A stretch of 32,381 nt of DNA, from assembly GCA_009602735.1 (NCBI GenBank), contig WELA01008151.1:1-32381 (forward strand), written 5' to 3'. How positions within the stretch are numbered: position 1 is the first letter of the stretch; each line of letters starts with the position of its first letter. The position numbers were made by a program, and so were the translations under genes. This document shows, one piece after another, positions 18,016 to 30,479 of this stretch. Under the pieces are notes generated by a model. That model saw only the letters and a program-made list of their open reading frames with translations, did not search any database and was not told the DNA's origin. The stretch is from Mesotaenium endlicherianum. Its lineage: Eukaryota; Streptophyta; Zygnematophyceae; Zygnematales; Mesotaeniaceae.

Positions 18016-21000
18016 TACCTAGTTGCTTCATTTGGAGGAGGGAGCTTTGGTTGGTGATGCTTGTAGGAGTGTAGAGAGGGTAGAGAGGAGAAGCAAGGAT
18101 GATTTATAAGTTGCTAAGGGCAGCCATGAAGACGTTGATGCAAGCTAGCATCTCACTCTCTTGAAGGAGGGAGGAGATGGAAGAGGGAGGTGCTCCAAGA
18201 AGTGTCAACTTGGATGCAACCAGATTGTTGTACGTCTTCTTTGTAGTATAAGAAGGTTGCCCAAGCATGGTAGTGATATAAGTAATATAGAGCAGCCTTT
18301 GCTTGAGTATGGAGACATATGAGCATGAAGAAAATCTGGAGTTCACACGGCTGGATTTTTCCTTGAAGATGCAAGCTCTTTAGTGTTAAGCTCTTTCTTT
18401 GATGAGGGGGCTTAGCATAGAGGTGATAGTGGCTAGAAAGGAGTGTGTGCCCATCTTTATTTCAGATCTTCAATGAAGGTGGAGCAGATTTTAAGGGTAG
18501 GCAACCAGGGACTTAGCAAGCATGTGTACTTGCAAGTCTAGGAGCTTTGGCGGGCATAGCACTCGCAAGCTCAAGAGGAGCTCATGAGGAGCTCAAGAGA
18601 GGGTGCACCGGGGTGTTGCACCAAGTTGGCCAAGTATGTGGCCAGATTTGGGTTGCCTTGCATCACTCCTATGTAGCCACTGGTTATTTGAGGCCAGCCA
18701 TGATGGAGCTTGGTACCTTGTATGGAGATAGAAGAAGCCTCAAGTGAAGAGAAGCACCGTGGAGAAGGCTTGGAGCAAGAAGAAGAAGTATTCGAGATTT
18801 TTCTTCAAAGAGGAGAGATGGAGATGGAGCCTTTCAAGTTCAGATTTCTCTTTTCTTATGGAGGAGAGTACTACGGAGTATATGGAGTTGAGAACTATGA
18901 TGAAGACAAGCCTATGGTGTGGAAGAAGAAGCAAGGTATGAAGTTGGTGCAAGAGGGCTAGTGCAAGAGATGTCTCCCACTTGAAGCGTGTGTGCCATTA
19001 GTTGTGTGATGGCATAGTTAAGGGGCAGATTTTGGTGCATCTATGGAAGCTCTTCATGTGAAAGTAGAGCACCAAGGCAAGCTGGGTTTAGTAGTAAGAA
19101 GTGTCATTGGGGTGACCAAGGCTAGAGTGCACTCAAGAAGCTAAGCATGTGGAAGGAGTTGCACAAAGAGAGTAGCCTATCCTCTAGTGCTTTAGTGCAC
19201 GGGTCAAGTGAAGACCGAGGAGGAGTATGGTCAAGTGAGGATAGTGAAATAGGTGGAGGTAGATATGACCACAAGTAGCTATCTTCAGCCCGCTAGCAAA
19301 GAAGCGACGCGGGAAGGTGAAGGTGAAGGAGAAGCGCTTGTTTTGGTGACCTTGGCCCGGTCATCACACGGAGCAAGCGTGCCTCCTAACAACCTTGGCG
19401 AATGTACATCGCCGGTGGAGCAAGTAGAGGTGTATGATCCCCTTGCTCATATATAGAGCAGACCCCAACTGCTCAAGTGGAGGAGCTCCTAGAAAGTGAG
19501 CTCAAGAGAAGCCCGCTTGCAAGACGACGTGTGTGCGTGCACAAGATGAGGTGCAAGCACTAAGAGTATGTGCGTATGCCCAAGTTATGGAGCTCTTGGA
19601 GGCGTTCCAGATGTGTTTCTTGGAGCCTTGTGTGAAGGCTGACCTTCAAGAAGAGCCAGAGGTATGTGGGAGTGAGCATCTAGCCAAGGAGAAGACTATG
19701 ATGGAGTTTGGTGCACCACGAGCGAGACTACGCGCTCATGCCTTGTGAAGATTACTATCGTCGCTTGATGGAGACTACGACTTTATGGATATGGACCTAT
19801 GAGGAGGAGACCAAGTGTTATGGGGCTGATATGTCCTGCCTAAGATGGAGATATATGACAAAGACCTGGACATGAAGCTAGGAGAATCAGCGCCTATACA
19901 AGCAAGCACGAGAGAGGCGTAAAATCTGGACTTGGACACTCGAGTGGTAAGCGCCTTACCTTCATGATGAGGGGGGGGAGTGTTATAGTTGTTTATAGTG
20001 CTTGTAAGCAAGGTCAAACCAGTCCCATGAGTTCAGTTGTAACTAAGAGATGTGAAGTGGAAAGAAGTTTGAGAGCAAGAGCTTGGAAGATACTCAAATC
20101 TGTCTATGTTTGAGGGTTTTACGGGTAGGCGAGCGCGAGGTTTAAAGTTGGCAGATTTTGGCTACTTTTTGCCTACTTAGGAGAGAGTGGGTAATATTTT
20201 CACTAGAAGTCCTACATGATGTGAGAGGCCTAGTATGAGGCCTTCCTTGAGTCATAGTCAAGTTTCAGAATCAGGGGTTTAAGCATGTGCCATTTGTAGG
20301 CGCGGGAGCTTTATCCATGTTGCGCGCGTCTGCGTCCTACGAGCATGAGGCACAAAGTGACGATCTCATTTGAGTGTTAGACTTTGATTCAGACTCTGAA
20401 ATTTTGTGGAGAGGTAGTCCTATGGGTTGAGATTCAGAAAAAGTAATTTTTTTTATAAAAATATTAATTTAAGTCCTGACAGTGCCACATGGCGGTCTGC
20501 TGGACTGCCGTGCGAGCCACATGTGTGAGGCAAGGCGCAATCTGGTATCATGGTCTTAGGCTTGGAATCAGGAGAAACAAAGCATACCAGTGAGTTCAAA
20601 GGGGAGATATTATGTAGATTACACAACTTTCAGGCTAAAAATGTCAAAAAAAGTCAGGGGGGTGCCACTTGGCGTCTTGAGAGGTCACCACGAGTCACGC
20701 ACACGAGTGAGAGAGTGCAATACCTCTACAAGGAGTATGGCTTAGAGCTAGAGGTAGCTAAGGGTACCAGAAGGTTCAGGAACATAGTGGACTTAGGTTC
20801 ATGATGTAATCTGGTCAAAATTATAAGAGCACCACGAGTAAGCCACATGGCGCGACGAGGAGCTGCCACTTGTCCAAGAGGGCGAAAAATGAGTATTTTG
20901 GCGATTTGGCGGACTATTATGCCTTGGATCCAGCTTTGAAGTATGTGGAGTTGATGGAGGGAGTATGTTACAGCCCTTATGAAGATATTGGCCTATTCCA

Positions 21001-21240
21001 AGACGAAGGAGTTGAAGAGAAGATGCACTTGTGTAAGGAGACGCCATGTGTGGAGACAATGTATGCGATGGAGCTTTCACTAAGTGGAGCAAGTTTGGAG
21101 TAATGAGTATCAACCTGGAGCCTGTTCAAGACCTGCAACTTGTATAATATATGTGAATATGTGTTTTTCTAGCGTATATGTGAGCTCGATTCCTCATATT
21201 ACGTCACTTATGCTTAGTATGCGCCGAGGACGTCGCATCT
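18016..21240 (+). other. Non-coding interior of element B
   Basis: This is purine-rich sequence (many GGAG, AAGA and GAGCTC motifs) without long ORFs. The longest plus-strand frames are under 105 codons and lack domains. A polypurine run followed by TGTTATAG (19969-19988) looks like a second PPT/LTR boundary. The 3' third repeats GCCACATGGCG/GCCACTTGGCG-like motifs (about 20485, 20665, 20840, 20868). Confidence 0.6.
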
Positions 21241-21252
21241 TGAGGAGGGGGA
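21241..21252 (+). promoter_or_regulatory. Polypurine tract of element B
   Basis: TGAGGAGGGGGA lies just upstream of the 3' LTR start at 21256. Confidence 0.7.
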
Positions 21253-21255
21253 TGA

Positions 21256-21957
21256 TGTAAGGTTATGAAAGTGTAGTTTGTTTCTTTCTAGTATTTTATA
21301 TGCATAGAGTGTGATTTTAGAAGAACTTTGGCCTTTATTTCAAGTCATTTGGACAAGTATTGAGATAGTTATGAATTTTGGAAGTTTTTAGTGAGTTTTT
21401 AATGTCACAGATTCTATTTAGTGACAAGGACAGGTCCAGTGACGAAAATTTCGGTTGGAGTCCAGAAAGTAGGACATTGAAACATGAGGGTTCCAGAAAG
21501 TACGTACAATTACGTAGAGTGCCAAAGTGATCGTGGAATTTCTAGAAACTCCGTGAGGAGTTAGTGGATTGTGTAGTAGAATATTCTAGAGTGTGATTGT
21601 GTGCGTGTGAGTGTGCTAGCTTGTCCAACTAGGCAAGGTCAAGTACATGGAAGGAGCCATAGGAGAAGGTTCTGGAGGTACCTTGCTAGAGAGGACACTT
21701 ACAGTTAAAGGATAAATGGGAAGCACAAGGAAGTAGAGGGGGCTTAGTCTAGTCTAACCTTCTTATCTTGTACACGACTTTTCTTAATAAAGTGAGTTCT
21801 TTTCCACTCCTCTCTCATGTAGCCCTCTAACTCTTGCAAGAGTGGCATACCACCAGGCCACTCCACCTTGTGTATGCAACTAGGAAAGGTCCTCGTGCAC
21901 GCTTCCACTCGCGGGTGAGGGTGCGTGAGTGTGTATGGGCGCACTCCCCGCACCCTT
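21256..21957 (+). repeat. 3' LTR of element B
   Basis: 702 bp, aligned without gaps to 17290-17991. It stops at CACCCTT, 12 bases short of the 5' LTR's presumed end. Confidence 0.85.
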
Positions 21958-22630
21958 ATGATGAATTCCGTTACTCATCTATACCCCTTGACTCACTTAC
22001 CACAGTGTGCCATAGTTACACACTAACACAAGGCACAAGAAAGAGGCGAACTTGAGGACGAAGAGCTCCTCTTCTAGAAATTCATGGCCTCTTGCCTACC
22101 AGGCATACAAGCATGTATAAGCACATATACAACACCAGAGGGCTGAGTAGCAAAGGCGCTCTCATTCAGATGACCATAATGTAGTTAAAACACATCCCAC
22201 TAACTTAGGTGCAAAACCATGAATTATGTCCGCTATGTGACCCCGAAATGTCAAAGGGCATAAATCTGTCAATATAAATTCACATTGAGCAAACTTAGCA
22301 GCAACGGACGCATCTTGACGAGACCTCTCCGAAAAGTCCTAGTTCGCTCCATTTGGAGCACAGACGAAGACGCCATGTCAAATTCTGTGAAAGATGGTCA
22401 TAATAACGAACCCAAAAGTGCACACATGACTTGCAAGTAGAAAATCCGACTCTAAAGCCTACTTTCCAGAATGAGGGACCACGACATCCCAGCCTCTTAT
22501 GTACCTAGTGACCACCTGGTTGACCACGACGCAAGGTGCGCCGTTTTGTGAGAAACCCGTTAAGTTGGGACCCACGGATCTAGGTTCAACGATCATATTA
22601 ATTGGTCGGTTAACTGAAGTCCTAACTGTT
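21958..22630. other. No recognisable gene
   Basis: No ORF with a recognisable domain and no repeat structure that I can name. It flanks element B on the right and may be old transposon sequence. Confidence 0.4.
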
Positions 22631-23117
22631 TAGTTGACTGACGACGGCTCCGCCTACCTAGGAGTTAACCACACTGGTAGGACATCTGTTTACCAAATCT
22701 CACTCGACCTCCCGACTTTCAGTTACTACGGTCACATGTGCCAGTCTACAATCAATTATCTAAATGAATACATCTATCCTCAGCACACTGAGTCCAAGTA
22801 TACTAACTATTACTATACGAGCTTACTATATATCAACCTGCTGATATTATGTCCTATATATAACTGGTACATAAATCTCAGCCAACTATACTATAATACA
22901 AAAGTCATCGTGCTGACCTTTTCAACGAAGTGAGCAAACTACACTCTGATACAAAAGTCATCCTGCTAACCTTTTTGACAAAGTAAGTAAACTCGCATTA
23001 TATTGACAAACATTCATTTAGATGAACTCGCACATGTGAGTATATTGACATATTACTTATTTAGGGTTGTGTTTATATATGCAATTAATTAAATAAATAA
23101 TGAACTGATTCATTACA
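22631..23117 (-). repeat. Decayed, partial family-A-related LTR, inverted
   Basis: The segment at 22644-22700 (CCGCCTAC, GGAGTTAACCAC, TGGTAGGAC) matches the core of the inverted family-A LTR. The stretch ends at 23117 in CTGATTCATTACA, the reverse complement of the LTR start. The middle is strongly diverged and the 3' part of the LTR is missing or unrecognisable. Confidence 0.65.
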
Positions 23118-26100
23118 CCTTGGTACCTTGGTGGGGCTTGTGCTCTTTGTGCTTCTTAGGTTTGGCTTGTACGTCCTTCGGTGGTACTCTGTGATATTAA
23201 TGTATGGGTGGCTTGGAGGTATGTTAGGTGTGCATAAACTTGGGAAAAGTGCGCAATAAGGAGCAACTCGCTACGGCCGCTTGATATAGTGCCTGTTTTT
23301 GATCGAAAACGATGGTGTCGTTGCGATGGTGGCACATCACCACCAACGCTTCTGATTGGACTCCTTAAATTTGGCGGTCGCTTGCCCTTTCGACATGATA
23401 AGTGTCATTTGTATCAATTTTTGATTTGAATACGTTCGTATATAAAATTTCACCTTTGGTCCACATGAAGGTGGCTATGCACCGTACATTGTCGCACAAG
23501 AGACTTTTGAGACAACGAAGTGTTTTAACCAATTTGAATTTGCAGATGCTTTTGTACATTCTAAGCATGATAAAAGAGAATATTGTATAGAACATGATGC
23601 ACGTTAGAATTGTTGTCATGATTTATTGAGTCAAGGTTGACGTACAAAATCGAGCTCCACATGTGTGAACCATCAAACTAGGAAGATCGACTTTGCATTG
23701 ACTTTACGCATCTGTATGTTGACCTTTTCTAGATTTCCAAGTCACCAAAATGTAACGCGTTGAAGCATCTTCCGAATGGCACCGGTTTCGCGTCGTTTGG
23801 TTAAGTACCGAGCGAGATAGGCGCAGTTTAGTCCGCACCCTTTGGCCACTAGCGGAAACACACCAAATGGCCAACTTGTGACTCAATGTACCCAAAGGTG
23901 ACATTGTTGACCATTTGTGACCACAAGGACCCTTTGCTTATTGCGCACAAATCCGGAGTCCCTTAGCCTACATGAGTCCTGCATTTCCATAGTATAAGTA
24001 CATCATTGAGGTTATAACTTGGTAACTGCATCATCGACTTCTAGAGGAAGCTTCCTCAAGTTCCAGATTCACTTTTGAGGCGCTATCTAGGTAGAACTAC
24101 CCAAGGTAAGCTCCACCAATGAGAGACACTTAGCATATTCTACGTGCATTGCTTTGATTGGTTTGAGTTATGCTTAGCCTATAGGAGTGCTAGTACATAC
24201 CTTGTGCACATTAGTGGACATAGGAGAGCCTCCTAGAGTGACTACATGCATTGGATCCGCCGCATACGACAACGGGTTTCCAGGAGTATAAGTACTAGAG
24301 ATGTCCCTAGAGGAACATCTTTTGAGAAGTCCCATTATGCCAGTTGTAAGTCACAGAGATTATCAATAAAGCTTACACTTTTATCTCTTGTGTTTTCAGG
24401 ATCACTTAGTCTCTCTCTTGTGCAGAATAAGCTTTGCTGGCTTCCAGTCGCTTGAAGAACTTCACAAGTGGTGAGCAAAGTCACAGCTTATACGCTTTGC
24501 CATAGGACTACTCTTGAAGATTACGATATGCTTCCAGTGATCTTTTGGGCAATACTTCACTAGTTGTTTTCCTACCAGATTACAGTCTTGGGGTGCTCAC
24601 TCTGGAGAGTGATATACTCCCTTAATTAAACCATTTGACGCTTGTTTGTCCTTTTGGTCATAAAACCACATGCACTATTGACTTCATTGCAACAAAGCCT
24701 GCTTGCTTATTATGCATTGCTTGTGTCGATGATACGCACCCGACCTCCTACCGCACGACATTGTAGGCGTAATGTACAAATGCGTAGGAATTGGAAATTT
24801 GACCTGGTGACCTTGGATTTCCCTACCTAATTCATCGTATTATAACCTAACCTATATTAGCTGTATATTCATTTGGAATAGGGGATTCATCATCTAGGTA
24901 CTTGTCTTATAGAGAATTTTCTACCTTTTAGAGTATGCGAGGCGGCGAACGTATCCACGGGTGATAACCAATTAGAATATGCTGCCCGTTGTGATCGGGC
25001 CCGGTAGGGTTGTTTAATTTGGTAATATGTTGATTGTGCGCATCTTGATTTTTGAAAAACTTTTAAGTTATGGTCCGATGTCGAGCAATTGAAGTCAATA
25101 TCAATCAGTGTTCGATTCCAATCGAATTGATCTCAATATTTTTTAATTCTTTAAATATTCATCGTAAAATCCCGCCCCTAGAAACGGCGGGTTGGAGTGC
25201 GTGTTGATGTTGGTCAAATGAATGAAGCTATTCTTTAGGCCGTTGCAATTGGGTCGTTTTCCCAGCCCCTGAGTCATTAATGTTATGTCACATTTGTTTG
25301 TTCCATAAGTGTTATACATGACGTTTGGTAGCAGATATATACTTCAGCCTTGATACTTTTTTTTTGAAAAGTATATACTTATCTTTGTGATCCGTCCGGC
25401 AAGGCCACGTGGCCATCAAAAATTACATACGCAGAGAATGATTAAACCATGCCAACGAACTCATGGTGATGTCGTCCAATGATCGAGCGGGACGTATGCC
25501 TTGATTGACATAAGAGTATGGACGCATACGGTGATAAATTGAGATTGGATTGTATCATAATAAGATATGGATTAGAAAAACAAACGATAGGATACGATAT
25601 GAGCCGGGTTAAGTGGTAATACGAGGAGGTGCGAGCAAGAAAGAGACCACGATAAGTAATATTGGTATTAACGGCTTTGGTGGTGACGTGACCACACTTC
25701 TTAAGCGCGTGAGGGAGCACGACAAGAAAGCCAGAGACGCCAGAGAGGTGGACAAGGCGACCACAGGCGTTACCAATTAGGTTGTATGCACAACTATCTG
25801 AGAATATACGAATGTGCGAGTCTCTTTTTAGAGTGTCTTTTTATAGTTCCGCTACGGCCCTACATGTTGTACTCCCTGGCTCTTGGCTACTTGTATACTA
25901 CTGGCCTATGTCCTGCCTTGTGCTTGAATCATCCTAAAGGGGTGGTGGGTGGGATCTAGAAGCACTTTTGCACTGCAATGGTTGTACTCATGGCTGTTGC
26001 TAATTAATATACTTTAGGAGCTTCATTTCTAGGAGCTATCTTGCTTCCTAGAAGTTAGATATGAGAGTTTTCTAAGCTCTCTAGGGATTATACGTGTTCA

Positions 26101-26197
26101 ACATTTGAAACTAGCTCACATGTAAAAATGTAGAAAATTTATGCACTCACAAACTTAAACTTAATCTCATCGAATTGGAAGATATACGCGTGTTAGC
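23118..26197. other. Intergenic sequence, no gene seen
   Basis: About 3 kb with only short, domain-free ORFs on both strands. Local features are a TATA-like ATAGTATAAGTA near 23990, AATAAAG near 24364 and small inverted repeats (TTCGATTCCAATCGAA near 25111), none of which defines a gene. Confidence 0.5.
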
Positions 26198-26359
26198 CGG
26201 TGAAAGCCAGTGAAAGCTGGTGAGCCAGTGAACGCCGTCGAGGGCAGTCGAAGGGGGTCGAGTGGCAGGTCGAGTGGGGGTTGAGTGGCAGGTCGAGTGG
26301 GGGTCGAGGGTGATCGACTCTCGAAGGCAGTCGAGGGGGGTCGAGTGGAGGTCGAGGGC
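26198..26359. repeat. GTCGAG-rich minisatellite
   Basis: A degenerate tandem array. First come about 10-bp units of the CCAGTGAAAG type (26198-26234), then GTCGAGTGG units, including two adjacent 24-bp copies combining GTCGAGTGGCAG and GTCGAGTGGGGG (about 26258-26305). It lies about 450 bp upstream of the NHX promoter. Confidence 0.7.
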
Positions 26360-26810
26360 TTCACAGCGCTTTGCGCATGACTACTTTCCACGTGGTAGCA
26401 TGAATTTGTTCTTGGATATGGACCAAATTACAACACACGCACTGAAAGATGTTAACATGATCGTTAAGGTTATTTCACATTATACAGCAACATTTCGCTG
26501 TTCAGTCGTTGTTATTAGCTGGCCTAAGCTGGCCCATCCCATCTAAAAGATGTATGTCTAACCGTGGGTCCGACTCTTGCATTGATTGTTTGCGTCTGGG
26601 ATGCACCTCATTCTTTCGGGAGAAACATCGTTCAGACGTACCTTATTTTGCCGGTGTGCATGTGCTCCACCACTTTATGACAACAGCTCGGCGGACAATA
26701 CTTCGCTGACCTGCATTATTTAGATGGGCCCAATCTACTCTCTGTGCCTCACAATTGCATGCAAGCAGATGGGGACAATGCAGGTCGGGAGTAGATGTTT
26801 GCTCTTACTC
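26360..26810. other. Upstream region of the NHX gene
   Basis: No coding sequence recognised. This is the likely promoter-proximal region. Confidence 0.4.
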
Positions 26811-26820
26811 TATAAATAGA
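26811..26820 (+). promoter_or_regulatory. TATA box of the NHX gene
   Basis: TATAAATAGA lies 56 bases before the start codon. Initiation about 30 bases downstream would give a short leader of about 25 nt. Core-promoter elements such as initiators cannot be confirmed by eye. Confidence 0.6.
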
Positions 26821-26866
26821 AGTTGTTCGTCTGTTACTTTCAAGAGTTGAGCAAAGAGAAATAAGC

Positions 26867-29800
26867 ATGGCATTTCTTAGGCGTAGCCCTTCATATGATG
26901 TGCCAGTTTTAAGCCCTGGACCGAGCCCCTCCCCCTCTTTTCAATATTCTCCAGGACCAGCTCCAGCATTTGCTCCAACTCCTCTTAACCTTACTTTAAA
27001 TGACACTGGTCCGGCCCCCCTTCCTGTCAATGAAGAAGAAGTGTTCGCCAGTCTCTCTATTCTACTACATATATTCCTTCTAGGCATAGCTTTTATGGTT
27101 GGACACATACTTCGACGACGGAAGTTTTACTACTTACATGAAGCTGGAGCAGCTCTGCTCATAGGTGATTGACAGCTCATCACTCGTGACCCAATCAGTG
27201 TTTGTTGTCGTAATTGACACCTTCAGTTGGCTATCAGTGTAGGAACTTGCAGGCATCACGAAGGTGCTTTAATCATAACTTTTTTCTTTCCCAGGTCTTT
27301 TTGCGGGAATACTTGCGAACTTTTGGAATAAAGAGGACCGGTTCAGGTGAGCCAAGCCCACCCTTACGTTGTTGGTTCCTGTTAGCTTTCCAGAGAAGCT
27401 CTAGTTTTTACAATCAGCTGTACTTGATAGACATGCTTACTCGGTCGTAGCGGGCTTCACCTTTGATCGCCCATATCGTGGACCTTTTGTGGTGCCTCGC
27501 AGGAAATGGCTCAATTTTCGCGAGGAGTTTTTCCTGCTCTTCCTTCTGCCACCAATCATCTTATATCCTCCAATGCATGATCGACATACTGTCACTCGAC
27601 GCTTGCACGTCATGCCTGTTGCTCCTTGAACAAGAAAGACTTATTTCCTCAGCTTGTATGAATTTCTCTTTGATAGTCTTGTCAGAAGTCTTTATTTCCT
27701 TGACAGAAAACATTCACTGAATCTGGCTTCAGCCTGCAGCCGGTGAGCAATCAATGACTATTGGCTACTGCTTAGCCTAGTACGCCCCTTGCTTGCCGCG
27801 TTGACTGATCCTGGCACTGGTTAGTATTAATTTCCTGGCAAATCAGCTGTCAGCAAAGCAACTTAAATGCTGTTGTATTAGTAGCCTGCTGGATGAAGCC
27901 AAGGCTGACCCCAGTGAGCTCTGTGTCATTAGATCCCAGAACGACCTCCTCTGCTCAAGCCTTGAGGAAAATCTAAGATCTGCTACTAGCCAAGGGGACG
28001 GTCAAGGGACGCTCTAGCATCTTTTGTTATAGGAAAAGGCAGTCTAGGTGACTAAAAAAGCAGCCTTGCAGCCTCGGATCGTGGCAGCAAGGGGCACCAC
28101 TCAGCGTCACCTCTGAGGTCCTTTCGCCGCGTGGTTGAGTGAGCAGAAGCCCTTCTTCTCCAATTTCGGAGCCATCTGCACCTTCGCTCTGCTGGGGACC
28201 GTCATCGCCACAGTCGTCACGGGCCTCTTAGTGTAAGCGCAGTACACCCAGTTCTTATTCCCTTGATGCAGGGCTGGTGAAGCATCCCTTCCAGGTTGCT
28301 GTCATGCGCAATCTCAGGCCTACAAACTATCACACCAACTACTGCATCTGCGAAGTTGGTATAGTATAAATGGGATGATATAACTGGGATAATCCAAGAA
28401 GTCAAAACATGGCGCTTGCCTCTGAGCACTCCATGTCTCCCTTCGAGATTTTTGAATGGGTGGAAGTTCACACGTGAAGTTCACCGTCAAAAGTGCGCTT
28501 GAAGTTCATCTGCTCCAGTCTCTGTGGTGCACAGGTACATAGCTGGCTTCCTCTTCCTTATATATCGGCTACCCTTTCTGGAGAGCCTCGTGTACGGGGC
28601 CGTCATATCAGCCACAGACCCTGTCACAGTGCTTGCGATTTTCCAGGTAGGCCTTCCAATCTTCATTGCAGATCAGGGCCAAGTTCAAGCTTCACTCTCC
28701 AGCAAAATAGGAGACGAGGTGAATTTGAAACAACTTCGAACTGTCGTGCGGAAACCTGAAGGTAGTGAAGTGGGAGAATACATAGTATTCAGTTTGGCTG
28801 GCGGCATCCTTTCAATCAAAAGCTTACTGCCACAACCTCCTCATGCATAGAAAGCTGCCCTGACGCCCCCCGCCTTGTGCATACCCCAACTTCATATCTG
28901 GGCCACTCGCACATGTCATCCACTCCAAGGCTCGTCACAATGAACAAGTTTCAGCAGTTTAAGGGTTCCCTTAAAATGAGCTGAAGTTTATGGCGGGGTT
29001 GGAGTGCACGGTCGTGAGAGGAATTTACGGAGGGAAAGGCTGGTAACCCTCTTAGAGTGATCAAGAAACCATAGTTAGTGTTTTTTGCAGGTGTCTTGTA
29101 TCTGTCAAAGGAGCACTCTGTGACCTGGGTTTGCCTCTTTGTTCGTATAGGCTTCTCCGAATGTCTGCATATAGGAGAGACTGCGTATGGAGGAGGCTCT
29201 GGGCACTTCATGGGGATGGGGATAGAATTGAAATAAGATGCATCAATAGGGGGGGTTATCAAGGCCGGCTCTGCTGATGGGATCTCTTTTGAGGATTAAT
29301 TTTGAGCCACTAAGAAGGAGGCCACAAGTATCGTTCACACCTGCAGTCGTCCCTTCTTGCTCACAGAGTGCATCAATGAAGCTCAGCGACACCTCATTCC
29401 AAGTAGTCAGTATAGTAGTCCCTCGTCCCTTTTGGTGTCCAACGGAAGGATGGATGTCACTAGCAGGTTGTACTCCCTGAGGCTGTGCTCCGCTGCCAGA
29501 GTCGGGAGGGGCTGATAGAAAGGTGCGCTCCTCCTGCGCTCCTCTTGCAGGAACTGGGAGCGGACACAAACCTGTATGCCCTGGTGTTTGGCGAGTCGGT
29601 GCTCAATGATGCAGTGAGTTTACGACGCCAGCTGTCCTCACCTCCTCACCCCTAAAACCTCAAATGCCAGTTAGCAATAGAGGTACTACAATGACTTCTC
29701 TTGCATGTAGCTCAACCTGTATCTCCTCGCTAGTGACGAACTGCACTGACTTCCGCCAAGCCCCCAGTATGTCCGCGTTGGTACTCGGGAATCATCAGCT

Positions 29801-30442
29801 CCTCATTAACCTCTTGGCTCTGATGTGGAGTGTGGCCATTTGACTGATTATTATTCTTTTTCGTACATGGGGCGGGTACAACAGGCGGCCATTGTCATGT
29901 ACAGGTGACCCCTTCACGCTCTTGTGCAACTCCCTGCATACCTACTCAGGCCACAATGGTGTAGTTGGGTGTTGGCGATTCAAATCTACGTGCTTGGACC
30001 TTCTTTGCGGCAGGAGAATCCCCAGCAATGCTGACAAAAGTACCAACCAGGAAGATTAGAGACTTAGAACTTGAGGGATAGGGTTTGGCATGAATGTAAG
30101 AAACTTGTCAGAGATGGCATACGGTACAAAGAAGAGAGTTCTGTTGTGCTGCCAACGAGCCTATCAGCAAGCCAGAGTAGAAAACGTGCAAGTGTAGAGC
30201 GTGAGAGGAATAGAGATGTAGGGAGAAGCTGTGCTCTCCCAGGAGCTGAAGTGGCTGTGGCTGGACAACTCCTCCTCATGCGTGGCGTGTGCGATTTCTG
30301 GGGCAGGACGCTGAAGTCCATCATCCAGAACCCGTCGGGAAACTACACGGTGCTGTTTGCGTTCCAGTACGCCGGCATCACTCTCGTTGGCTCCCTGTCC
30401 ATCGGTCAGCCTGCCTGCCATAGGCCCCCAAATCCTGGCCGC

Positions 30443-30479
<37 letters not shown>

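Larger units (their letters stand above)
17290..21957 (+). mobile_element. Non-autonomous LTR retrotransposon B (LARD-like)
   Basis: Two direct repeats of 702 aligned bases (17290-17991 and 21256-21957) differ at about four positions. The first is followed by a PBS and the second preceded by a polypurine run, which defines an LTR retrotransposon. The interior (18016-21240) has only short ORFs with no Gag, protease, RT or integrase motif on either strand, so the element must be mobilised in trans, as LARD elements are. Near-identical LTRs imply recent insertion. ATGAT occurs near both ends (17282-17286 and 21958-21962) but is three bases off the left LTR start, so a target duplication is uncertain. 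Confidence 0.82.

Noticed and set aside
18104-18346. Minus-strand ORF in element B resembling a polymerase fragment
   Set aside because: No RT, integrase or RNase H motif can be matched; probably chance.
25100-25130. B-box-like GTTCGATTCC, possible tRNA gene
   Set aside because: No acceptor stem, A box or anticodon arm fits around it; it is a small palindrome.
26262-26546. ORF across the minisatellite
   Set aside because: Its N-terminal half is just the translated GTCGAG repeat; no domain.
28524-28850. Continuous 108-codon ORF at exon 6 as a separate gene
   Set aside because: Only 28535-28646 matches the exchanger; the rest reads through the GTAGGC donor into the intron.
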